7,909 bases of DNA from assembly GCA_964515235.1 (NCBI GenBank), contig CAZEVO010000056.1, forward strand, positions 1 through 7,909, read 5' to 3'. Below, one piece after another: positions 1 through 5,926 of this stretch. This stretch comes from OPU3-GD-OMZ sp964515235 (GTDB lineage Bacteria > Pseudomonadota > Gammaproteobacteria > Methylococcales > Methylomonadaceae). Positions within the stretch are counted from its first letter, which is position 1. Every line of letters starts with the position of its first letter. A program made the position numbers and the translations under genes. The notes under the pieces were generated by a model. It was not told the origin of the DNA and did no database searches. It was given only the letters and a program-made list of their open reading frames with translations.

Positions 1-66
1 AAACTTATTAGAGACTTGTCAGCTTGGTTTTTATAGGTGTGATGTTAAGTAACACAGCTGTTTGGG

Positions 67-81
67 TGTAATGGTATTACA
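67..81. promoter_or_regulatory. 15-nt inverted repeat upstream of the Sel1-J gene
   Basis: TGTAATGGTATTACA is a perfect 6-bp inverted repeat with a 3-nt centre. It lies about 180 nt before the preferred start of the Sel1-J gene. Just downstream is AT-rich DNA (TTACAA at 77-82, TTATAT at 101-106, spacing 18) that could be a weak sigma-70 promoter, which would put the palindrome at the -35 region. No regulator can be named, and a short palindrome in AT-rich DNA may be chance. Confidence 0.2.
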
Positions 82-260
82 AGGATTTATAAAGTATAAG
101 TTATATGATAAATGGGTTCTAAGCATTCTCTTCAATTCCTATAAGACATGGTAAAGAATAGAGATTATTATCGAAACAGAAAAATCAAATGGCTTTGTTT
201 ATATTTGAGTGTATTGTTTTTAGATCACTTAGTAATGAGGTAAACAGACTGAATATCAAG

Positions 261-1865
261 ATGAAGAGGCTAGAGAGAATATGCTTTGCTGTATTGCTTA
301 CAGTCGTCCCAAGTGTTCATGCTGGTAGTTGTTTTGATCGCGTTACTGATATAAATGATTGTCGGCGGATAGCTGATCAAGGCGATGCTCGAGCACAATA
401 CAATTTAGGGATGATGTATGGTAACGGAGAAGGTGTTTCTCGGGATTACAAAGAATCAGTAAAATGGTTTAAGTTGGCAGCAAAACAAGGAATTGCCCAG
501 GCACAATATAATTTAGGTGTGATGTATGGCAATGGACGAATTGTGCCTCAAGATTATAAAGAAGCCGTTAAGTGGTATAGGTTGGCTGCAGATCAAGGGT
601 ATGCCAAAGCACAATCAAATTTAGGATTGAGGTATGCCAACGGAGAAGGTGTTCCTCAAGACCACAAAGAAGCCGTTAAGTGGTATAGGTTGGCAGCAGA
701 GCAAGGGCATGCTCCAGCGCAATTCAATTTAGGGTCTAGGTATTACTCTGGGCTTGGTCTTTCTCAAGATTACAATGAAGCAATTAAATGGTTCCGATTG
801 GCAGCGAAACAAGAGGTTGCTCAGGCTCAATATAATATAGGGTTGATGTATGACAATGGACAAGGTGTCTCTCAGGACTACAACGAAGCAATCAAGTGGT
901 TTAGGCTGGCAGCAAAACAAGGAGATGCTTCAGCGCAATCCAATTTAGGGGTGATGTATGAAAGCGGGCAAGGTATCCCTCAAAATTACAACGAAGCTGC
1001 TAAATGGTATAGATTGGCAGCAAAGCAGGGAAATGCTTCAGCGCAATCCAATTTGGGAGGGAGTTATGCCAAAGGGCAAGGTGTCTCTCAAGATTACAAC
1101 GAAGCAATCAAGTGGTTTCGGTTGGCAGCAGAGCAAGGGTATGCTCAATCACAATTCAATTTAGGATTGATGTACCATAAAGGGTTAGGTGTTCCTCAAG
1201 ATTACAACGAAGCAATCAAGTGGTTTCGGTTAGCAGCAGAACAGGGATATGTTGAAGCGCAATTTAATATATCGTTAAAGGATGTCGATGGAAGAGGTGT
1301 TCTGCAAGAGCGCAAAGAAACAGTCAATGAGTATCGGCAATCAGAAGTTCAAGGCAATGATAAAGATCGGAATAAAGGAGAGCGGTCACATGATAGGGGT
1401 GGAGAATACCTGAAAATAATTGTTGTAGTTCTTATTATTTTTCTTTTTTGTGTTCTTCGTTTCATCAAAAAAAGAAATCTAGAGGAGGATTATCGGGAGC
1501 AAGAACTTGAAAAGGAAAAAGAGCAGGCCTATCGAGAACAAGAAAGAGAATATCGGCGAAAAAAAGAAAAAGAACGGGTTCGTCGAGAGCAAGAAAGACA
1601 ATACCGTCGAGAACAAGAATATCAAGAACAAGCACGTCAAAAAAGGGAGAAACTTAATAATCGTAATGAGAAAAATCGAAGTTGTGAGGAAGTTTTAGGG
1701 TTATCTGTTGGTTGGACTAAAAGTGATTTGAAATCTGCTTATCGTAAGAAGTGCCAACAAACTCATCCTGATAAATGGAAGGATTTTCCAGAGGATATTG
1801 CTCAAAGATTGGAAAAAGAATATAAGGAAGTGCAAAAAGCATATAAAAATCTTTCAAAGAAATAG
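261..1865 (+). CDS. Exported Sel1-repeat protein with transmembrane span and C-terminal cytoplasmic J domain
   Basis: The protein has 534 residues from the ATG at 261. Residues 1-21 look like a signal peptide (MKRLER, then a hydrophobic stretch ending VHA before GS). Nine 36-residue Sel1 repeats fill 38-361, the ninth degenerate. A membrane span covers about 384-402 (IIVVVLIIFLFCVL), followed by RFIKKR, which suits an inside end. A very charged E/R/K/Q helix, coiled coil or single helix, runs about 407-473. A J domain occupies 474-534 with HPD at 502-504. Sel1 repeats are known protein-binding solenoids, and J domains stimulate Hsp70 ATPase. Inferred topology is repeats in the periplasm and J domain in the cytoplasm, where it could recruit DnaK. 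Cys24 and Cys34, just before the repeats, could form a disulfide. The frame is open back to an ATG at 189, but that start would bury the signal peptide 24 residues inside. Neither start has a strong Shine-Dalgarno. The fold assignment is firm; the role is unknown. Confidence 0.9.
   Translation: MKRLERICFAVLLTVVPSVHAGSCFDRVTDINDCRRIADQGDARAQYNLGMMYGNGEGVSRDYKESVKWFKLAAKQGIAQAQYNLGVMYGNGRIVPQDYKEAVKWYRLAADQGYAKAQSNLGLRYANGEGVPQDHKEAVKWYRLAAEQGHAPAQFNLGSRYYSGLGLSQDYNEAIKWFRLAAKQEVAQAQYNIGLMYDNGQGVSQDYNEAIKWFRLAAKQGDASAQSNLGVMYESGQGIPQNYNEAAKWYRLAAKQGNASAQSNLGGSYAKGQGVSQDYNEAIKWFRLAAEQGYAQSQFNLGLMYHKGLGVPQDYNEAIKWFRLAAEQGYVEAQFNISLKDVDGRGVLQERKETVNEYRQSEVQGNDKDRNKGERSHDRGGEYLKIIVVVLIIFLFCVLRFIKKRNLEEDYREQELEKEKEQAYREQEREYRRKKEKERVRREQERQYRREQEYQEQARQKREKLNNRNEKNRSCEEVLGLSVGWTKSDLKSAYRKKCQQTHPDKWKDFPEDIAQRLEKEYKEVQKAYKNLSKK
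372..1343 (+). repeat. Nine tandem 108-bp units encoding Sel1 repeats
   Basis: Each unit encodes 36 residues of the pattern A-x-Q-G-x-A-x-A-Q-x-N-L-G-x-M-Y-x-x-G-x-G-V-x-Q-D-Y-x-E-A-x-K-W-[FY]-R-L-A. Units 4, 5, 7 and 8 are closest to each other in DNA. A 36-nt block at 1088-1123 recurs without change at 1196-1231, exactly 108 nt later. Unit 9 (1236-1343) has lost the NLG and KW signatures and probably caps the solenoid. Confidence 0.92.
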
Positions 1866-2069
1866 AGTCAATTGCGATAATTATTAACTCAAGATTTAAC
1901 ACGATAATGAAAGGATGTAGTGGCTTTGTAATTACGTGATTGCAGGATCGTATTTACGGTAAAATTCGAGGGGATGACTTTGTCTCTGTGGTGTGAACCA
2001 ATTTGCAAGTACTCGTCATTCGAAGTGTGTAAATATAATCCTGATTAAGAAATGACCTTGCCCGGGGTT

Positions 2070-2098
2070 TTGTTTATCTGTAAACAATATTATATAAA
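2070..2098 (+). promoter_or_regulatory. Probable tadA promoter with overlapping 18-nt palindrome
   Basis: TTGTTT (2070-2075) and TATAAA (2093-2098) are separated by 17 nt, a good sigma-70 arrangement, 28 nt before the tadA start. The -35 box and spacer also form a perfect inverted repeat, TTGTTTA-TCTG-TAAACAA (2070-2087). A dimeric repressor bound there would block polymerase. tadA is essential in E. coli and usually treated as unregulated, so the palindrome may instead be incidental. Confidence 0.45.
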
Positions 2099-2112
2099 AC
2101 AGTATTTTAGTT

Positions 2113-2119
2113 AGGAGGT
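2113..2119 (+). promoter_or_regulatory. Strong Shine-Dalgarno fixing the TTG start of tadA
   Basis: AGGAGGT lies 7 nt before the TTG at 2127, ideal spacing. The first in-frame ATG (2145, Met7) would be 25 nt away, too far to be served by this site. The site therefore decides for the rare TTG start. Confidence 0.8.
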
Positions 2120-2126
2120 TGGCTTA

Positions 2127-2573
2127 TTGAGTGATTTAGCCTATATGCGCCATGCTATTCGATTAGCACAGTTTGCAGAGTCTATCGGTGAGGTGCCGGT
2201 TGGGGCTGTGTTAGTTAAAGACGATAGCGTTATTGGTGAGGGATGGAATAGTCCGATTATTAAAAATGATCCTACTGCACACGCAGAAATTATGGCGATA
2301 AGACAGGCGGGAGATGTAATATCAAACTATCGGTTATTAGATGCGACGCTTTATGTGACATTAGAGCCGTGTTTGATGTGTCTGGGTGCTATTGTGCATG
2401 CCCGTGTCAAACGTATAGTGTTTGGTACTCACGACCCTAAGCGTGGAGCCCTTGAAAGTGCGCTACAGTTGTCAGAATTGAGGTTTCTTAATCATCAAGT
2501 TCTAACTAGGTCCGGTATTTTGTCAGATGAGTGTAGTCAATTATTGACAAGTTTTTTTAGGCAAAGACGTTAA
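2127..2573 (+). CDS. tadA: tRNA-specific adenosine deaminase TadA
   Basis: TadA deaminates A34 to inosine in the anticodon of tRNA-Arg(ACG), letting one tRNA read CGU, CGC and CGA. The 148-residue protein has the whole zinc-dependent cytidine/deoxycytidylate deaminase core: H52-A-E54 (zinc ligand and proton shuttle) and P81-C82-L-M-C85 (two zinc ligands). Family blocks EVPVGAVLV, DPTAHAEIMA, YRLLDATLYVTLEP and FFRQRR at the end follow E. coli TadA closely. E. coli TadA is 167 residues; this copy lacks most of the basic tail and some N-terminal residues, which is common in the family. The start is TTG, set by the Shine-Dalgarno at 2113-2119. It appears to be transcribed alone. In E. coli it sits next to mltF, which here lies about 1.9 kb downstream in the opposite orientation. 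Confidence 0.96.
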   Translation: MSDLAYMRHAIRLAQFAESIGEVPVGAVLVKDDSVIGEGWNSPIIKNDPTAHAEIMAIRQAGDVISNYRLLDATLYVTLEPCLMCLGAIVHARVKRIVFGTHDPKRGALESALQLSELRFLNHQVLTRSGILSDECSQLLTSFFRQRR

Positions 2574-2591
2574 TGATTTAGTTTAACAAGG

Positions 2592-2619
2592 CCGGTGATC
2601 TATATTGCTAGATTGATGG
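2592..2619 (+). terminator. Possible weak terminator after tadA
   Basis: An imperfect hairpin 19 nt after the tadA stop pairs CCGGTGATCTA with TAGATTGATGG around a 6-nt loop, counting three G-U wobbles and one mismatch. The following tract, TTTCTC, is a poor U-run. The position is right but the structure is marginal. The same 9-mer CCGGTGATC recurs at 2909-2917 without the hairpin. Confidence 0.25.
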
Positions 2620-3382
2620 TTTCTCATGTCATTCAGTTAAGGGGGTTGAATAAGATGGAAACTTATTAGGCCTATGTTTTTAGACATCATCATGTTATCG
2701 TTTTTTATGAAAATACTAACTTTATGTACTGAATTATCCCTTTGATTTTAACTACCAGACATAAGCGGGACGTAGTTCCCGAGCAGGGTTAACGTATAAC
2801 TTGTGTGTTTAAATTAAAATTCGATGTGTTGAGTATGGTAAAGACTGTTAATTAGATCTGGTCGATTAACCTTTTGAGTAATAGGTGATATTCGCATCTT
2901 GAATTCCACCGGTGATCATAGCGTTGAAGAGTGGAGTGTTTCTGTTAACTCGTTATGATCAAGTGCTTACACTCTTGGGTCAGTAAGAGACTATTTGGAT
3001 GGCGAAGTTGGTCATTATCGATATGCTGTGATAATAGTGTTGAACATTACTAATAATCTCAATGACTGAGTGAAAGGGCAACCAGCCATTATTGTATATT
3101 TAAGTTGTTTCTCCTATCCAAATGCGTACATATAACGATTAAATAGCCCCCGCTTGAGTTGGTTAGTTAGAGTTGTATTCTTTGAATTGATAGAGCCCAA
3201 TTATTGACCACACCTTTGCTTTAGGGTTGCAATAATGAATTCTTAGGAAATTTAATTGTAGGAGAGTTACCAAAGCAATTACTGAATATAGATTACCCTC
3301 TACTTCTCATTTTGGTTATTTATACGTGGGTTTTAATAAGTTCTCAGGGAAAGGGGGGTAAAACAAGACTAAAGAGGTAAAG
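2620..3382. other. Long gene-poor stretch between tadA and the decayed Sel1 gene
   Basis: I see no convincing coding region on either strand, no tRNA-like fold and no insertion sequence ends. The stretch is AT-rich with frequent stops. It contains a small hairpin, CGGGA-CGTAGT-TCCCG (2766-2781), with no U-run. The part at 2611-2680 has short matches to Sel1-coding DNA in the right order (see findings). The rest may be decayed sequence of the same origin or untranslated DNA; nothing further can be supported. Confidence 0.5.
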
Positions 3383-3580
3383 ATGGCGAAAGAATCTCTA
3401 GATGAGAAAAGACGAAGTTTTAAATCTATGTTCAGAAAACTACCCTATAGAGTAATTATTTATGTCGTAATTATTTTAAAATTAATAGCAGTATCTTATT
3501 TTAACATCAGTATCTCAGATAATGAATCTAGGTTCTTGGATAACCAATCTACTGAGAGTATTTTAGATATGTATCAATAG
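3383..3580 (+). CDS. Small predicted membrane protein, probably the surviving 5' end of a decayed Sel1-type gene
   Basis: The ORF encodes 65 residues from an ATG preceded 5 nt upstream by AGAGG (3373-3377). The N-terminus is basic (DEKRRSFKSMFRK). One hydrophobic span covers about 23-42 (VIIYVVIILKLIAVSYF), and a short polar tail of about 23 residues follows. The charge pattern predicts N-terminus inside, tail in the periplasm. I recognise no family. The stop at 3578 falls at what looks like a Glu position of a Sel1 motif: read through, the same frame continues Y-Q-stop-V-I-stop-W-F, close to Y-x-E-A-I-K-W-F. The ORF may therefore be the membrane anchor of a former anchored Sel1 protein. It may or may not still be translated. 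Confidence 0.4.
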   Translation: MAKESLDEKRRSFKSMFRKLPYRVIIYVVIILKLIAVSYFNISISDNESRFLDNQSTESILDMYQ

Positions 3581-3586
3581 GTTATT

Positions 3587-3720
3587 TAATGGTTTGGGTA
3601 GTCAGCATTATGAGGTTGAAGAAACACCGTATAATCTGTGTCTGTTTTACAGGGTATTGGCTCTACCTGCCTGGGCAAGATATTTTTCAAGACTACAGCA
3701 AATCAGTCAGGTGATATAGT
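3587..3720 (+). pseudogene. Degraded Sel1-repeat remnant
   Basis: One whole Sel1 repeat can be followed here across three frames. From 3590 the DNA reads W-F-G-stop-S-A, and AATGGTTTGGGTAGTCAGCA (3588-3607) matches the AATGGTTTAGGTTGGCAGCA type of junction in 17 of 20 positions. At 3630-3650 another frame gives Y-N-L-C-L-F-Y, against Y-N-L-G-x-M-Y. At 3673-3717 the third frame gives G-Q-D-I-F-Q-D-Y-S-K-S-V-R-stop-Y, against G-Q-D-V-P-Q-D-Y-S-E-A-V-K-W-Y in the intact gene downstream. There TGG has become TGA. Spacings fit a 108-nt unit with two indels (about -2 and +16). The segment follows the 65-codon ORF in the same starting frame, so both are probably pieces of one dead gene. Confidence 0.65.
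3608..3635 (+). promoter_or_regulatory. Possible promoter of the second Sel1 gene, inside the Sel1 remnant
   Basis: A perfect TATAAT (3630-3635) has a weak TTATGA (3608-3613) 16 nt before it. It would give a leader of about 120 nt to the ATG at 3765. The TATAAT coincides with the Tyr-Asn codons of the dead repeat, and the same hexamer recurs inside intact Sel1 units, so the match may only reflect its coding origin. Confidence 0.22.
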
Positions 3721-3764
3721 GTGATGGTTTGGTGAGTTTTTGTTTTAGCTTTGTGAGGATGAAT

Positions 3765-4376
3765 ATGTTTGGTTTTTTTGGAAAAAAGACTGATGGGTTT
3801 TCAGTTAAGTGGTACAGGCGATTAGCAGAGCAGGGAGATGCAGACGCACAATATAACTTAGGATATATGTTTGAAAATGGACAAGATGTTCCTCAAGATT
3901 ATAGCGAAGCAGTTAAATGGTACAAGGAAGCTTCAGAACAAGGCTCTGCTAAAGCGCAAAACAATTTGGCGCGAATGTATTACGAAGGACAAAGTATTCG
4001 TCAAGATTACAAAGAAGCAGTTAGGTGGTTTAAGAAAGCGGCAAAACAAGGACATGCTGCAGCACAAACGAATTTAGCGCGGATGTATTATAAGGGACAA
4101 AGCGTTCGTCAAGATTATAGTGAGGCTGTTAAATGGTATAGAAAATCTGCAGAGCAAGGGTATACAGGAGCTCAATATCATTTAGGAGAGATGTATGAGA
4201 CCGGAAAAGGAGTTCCTATAAATTTAGTGATGGCACATATGTTTTATAATCTTGCAGTAGCTAATGGGTATAAGGAAGGACTAGAAGAAATAAGCAAAGT
4301 TGCTGGAGGAATGACAGCTTCACAATTAAAGAAAGCAGAAAGATTAGCAAGAGAATGGACGCAGAAGCATCAATAG
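3765..4376 (+). CDS. Short cytosolic Sel1-repeat protein
   Basis: The protein has 203 residues from the ATG at 3765. The GTGAGG at 3753-3758 is 6 nt upstream and favours this start over the ATG at 3759 or the TTG at 3729. There is no signal peptide (MFGFFGKKTDGF), so it is probably cytosolic. A half-repeat (SVKWYRRL) precedes four full Sel1 units at residues 21-164. Residues 165-203 form the usual closing segment of small bacterial Sel1 proteins, with MTASQLKKAERLAREW. Sel1 solenoids bind other proteins; no enzymatic motif is present. The repeats resemble those of the Sel1-J gene, especially in the QDYxEAVKWY helix, so the two are probably related. The reading frame is clean and the cap intact. 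It follows a decayed Sel1 gene and converges with mltF, 86 nt away. Target and role are unknown. Confidence 0.88.
   Translation: MFGFFGKKTDGFSVKWYRRLAEQGDADAQYNLGYMFENGQDVPQDYSEAVKWYKEASEQGSAKAQNNLARMYYEGQSIRQDYKEAVRWFKKAAKQGHAAAQTNLARMYYKGQSVRQDYSEAVKWYRKSAEQGYTGAQYHLGEMYETGKGVPINLVMAHMFYNLAVANGYKEGLEEISKVAGGMTASQLKKAERLAREWTQKHQ
3825..4256 (+). repeat. Four tandem 108-bp Sel1 units
   Basis: Four consecutive 36-codon units begin AEQGDA, SEQGSA, AKQGHA and AEQGYT. Units 2 and 3 are the most alike (NLARMYYxGQSxRQDY in both). Unit 4 diverges in its second helix (INLVMAHMFYNLA), as is typical for the last repeat before the C-terminal cap. Confidence 0.88.
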
Positions 4377-4407
4377 TTAATTGATGTTTAAAGAATCTAT
4401 GCTTTTC

Positions 4408-4428
4408 CAAAATCCAATTGGAATTTTT
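4408..4428. terminator. Possible bidirectional terminator between the convergent Sel1 and mltF genes
   Basis: AAAATCCAA and TTGGAATTTT pair almost perfectly, with one bulged base, and end in a run of five T on the + strand and of A on the other side. It lies 31 nt after the Sel1 stop and 34 nt beyond the mltF stop, where a shared terminator is expected. The stem is AT-rich and almost loopless, so strength is doubtful. Confidence 0.3.
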
Positions 4429-4462
4429 ATGTGTGGGGTTTTGAATTAAATATTGGAGTTGT

Positions 4463-5926
4463 TTATATTGCCGGATTGAAAATAGCAATTTTTTTATCTG
4501 GCTGTAGAGGGAGTTCGGTTTGAGTCTTCATGACTTCTTTTTCGATTAAATTGTCCTCAGTTAACCAAATAAGCAAGTCATAATAATTTCGTACTTTTTC
4601 CACATAAAGAACAGGTTCGTGCCCACGAGCATAACCGTATTTTGTTTTTTTATACCACTTTCTTTGGCTTAATAGTGGTAGGTATTTTTTTACATCAAGC
4701 CATTTGTCTGGATTGCCGCCTTGGTCTTGAGTTAATAGTCGAGCATCATTTAAATGACCATAGCCAATATTGTAGGCAGCTAGCGCCATCCATGTTCGAT
4801 CTGGGGGAGGGACGCTGGCAGGAATTCGCTTAAGTCTTTGTTTAAAATAGAGAGCGCCCCCTCTGATGCTATTTTCAGGCTTTATTCTGTTTTCAAAACC
4901 TAATTGTTTGGCTGTTGATCGGGTAAGCATCATAATGCCTCGGACACCGGTCGGAGAAATGGCGTTTTTACGCCAATGTGACTCCTGATAGCCAATAGCA
5001 GCTAGCAAGCGCCAATCTAGGTTTTGTTCAAGAGCGGCAGATTCAAATATTTTTTGGTAGTATGGAAGCCGTTTTTTTACATGCTGACGGAATGTGCAAT
5101 TGCTGACATAGTTTAGCTTGTCGGTATAACCGTAATGGCGATCAATTAATTGCTCGAGTTTTTTGTTCTGTTTAATAGACTCAAAAAAAGTAACAGTTGC
5201 TTGGTAGAGGCTGTTGTCTGAAGATTGCTGCAATGCCCAAGCTAATTGGCGAGGTGGCGAAATATCAAAAGCAACGTGAAGTTCAGGATAGAAGCGGCGC
5301 ATTAGTGATATTTGGTTAGAGTCTGCAATAGTAAAGTCAATAAGTTTTTGGTTTGTTAGGAATAAAAGCCCATCGGTATCAAGCGAGTCGTTGGTATACC
5401 ATTGTAATTTAGGGTAAATTTTCTTTAGTTTTTTTAATGTGTCGGCATGGGTGGTTCCTTTTACGACTTCTAATATTCCTTGGGTTAAGTCTTGTGCGGT
5501 CTCTGGTCGACGGGTGCCTGTCCGGTATATAACTTGTTCAGTGATTTTATGGTAGGGTGGGGAGAAGGTTAGGTGTTTCTGTCGTTGTTCAGTTACGGTA
5601 ATTCCAGCGGCAGCAATATCTGCTTTCCCTGCTTGTATATCGCTTAAAATTTGGTTGAATGTTGTCGGTGTCTTGAATACAACTGATACGCCTAGGTATT
5701 CTGCAAAAAGAGAGGCGAGGTCGTATTCGAAACCAGCAGGCCCATTGCTGCCTTTGTAAAAAGTGGTCGGGGCAAAGCGGGTTAGAATAGTTAATACTCC
5801 GGATTTTTTAATACGCTCTAATTGTGAAAGGGAAGGTTGGGATATTGTTGTAAAAAACAAAACGGTGATGACAAAGAGTCCGGATATTGCTGCAACTGTT
5901 ACAGTGAGTTTCTTTTGTTTCGTCAT
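4463..5926 (-). CDS. mltF: Membrane-bound lytic murein transglycosylase F (MltF)
   Basis: MltF cleaves the MurNAc-GlcNAc bond of peptidoglycan to give 1,6-anhydro-MurNAc ends, acting from the envelope. The 487 residues (E. coli, 518) show the family's two-part build. An N-terminal hydrophobic anchor (about 8-28, no lipobox Cys) is followed by a solute-binding-protein-like domain, about 35-268, with GFEYDLASLFAEYLGV and the KADIAAAGITVTEQR block. The transglycosylase domain, about 285-450, has the catalytic Glu315 in YQESHW, then SPTGVRGIMMLT and ALAAYNIGYGH. The binding domain is known in the family to sense muropeptides and control the catalytic domain. The C-terminal tail is shorter than in E. 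coli. Its ATG overlaps the pgi stop as ATGA and has no clear Shine-Dalgarno, so translation is probably coupled to pgi. Confidence 0.96.
   Translation of the reverse strand: MTKQKKLTVTVAAISGLFVITVLFFTTISQPSLSQLERIKKSGVLTILTRFAPTTFYKGSNGPAGFEYDLASLFAEYLGVSVVFKTPTTFNQILSDIQAGKADIAAAGITVTEQRQKHLTFSPPYHKITEQVIYRTGTRRPETAQDLTQGILEVVKGTTHADTLKKLKKIYPKLQWYTNDSLDTDGLLFLTNQKLIDFTIADSNQISLMRRFYPELHVAFDISPPRQLAWALQQSSDNSLYQATVTFFESIKQNKKLEQLIDRHYGYTDKLNYVSNCTFRQHVKKRLPYYQKIFESAALEQNLDWRLLAAIGYQESHWRKNAISPTGVRGIMMLTRSTAKQLGFENRIKPENSIRGGALYFKQRLKRIPASVPPPDRTWMALAAYNIGYGHLNDARLLTQDQGGNPDKWLDVKKYLPLLSQRKWYKKTKYGYARGHEPVLYVEKVRNYYDLLIWLTEDNLIEKEVMKTQTELPLQPDKKIAIFNPAI

Noticed and set aside
189..260. Upstream extension of the Sel1-J frame to an ATG at 189
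   Set aside because: It adds 24 residues before a clear signal peptide (MKRLER plus hydrophobic core plus VHA-GS) and has no better ribosome site, so 261 is preferred.
958..1164. Alternative-frame ORFs within the Sel1 repeats of both genes
   Set aside because: They repeat with the 108-nt period and are out-of-frame readings of Sel1 codons.
1865..1890. Hairpin GAGTCAAT / ATTAACTC after the Sel1-J gene as a terminator
   Set aside because: The stem is short, AT-rich and mismatched, with a 10-nt loop and no U-run after it.
2909..2990. Possible 5S rRNA remnant: GGTGATCATAGCGTTG resembles the 5' part of some gammaproteobacterial 5S genes
   Set aside because: The likeness is recalled from memory, stops after about 16 nt, and the downstream conserved parts and the pairing 3' end are not recognisable.
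3239..3361. Open stretch of about 40 codons before the 65-codon ORF
   Set aside because: No in-frame start with a ribosome site, no recognisable motif, and composition like the surrounding non-coding DNA.
3729..3764. TTG at 3729 or ATG at 3759 as start of the short Sel1 gene
   Set aside because: The GTGAGG at 3753-3758 overlaps or abuts these starts and fits only the ATG at 3765; the added hydrophobic residues come from AT-rich upstream DNA.
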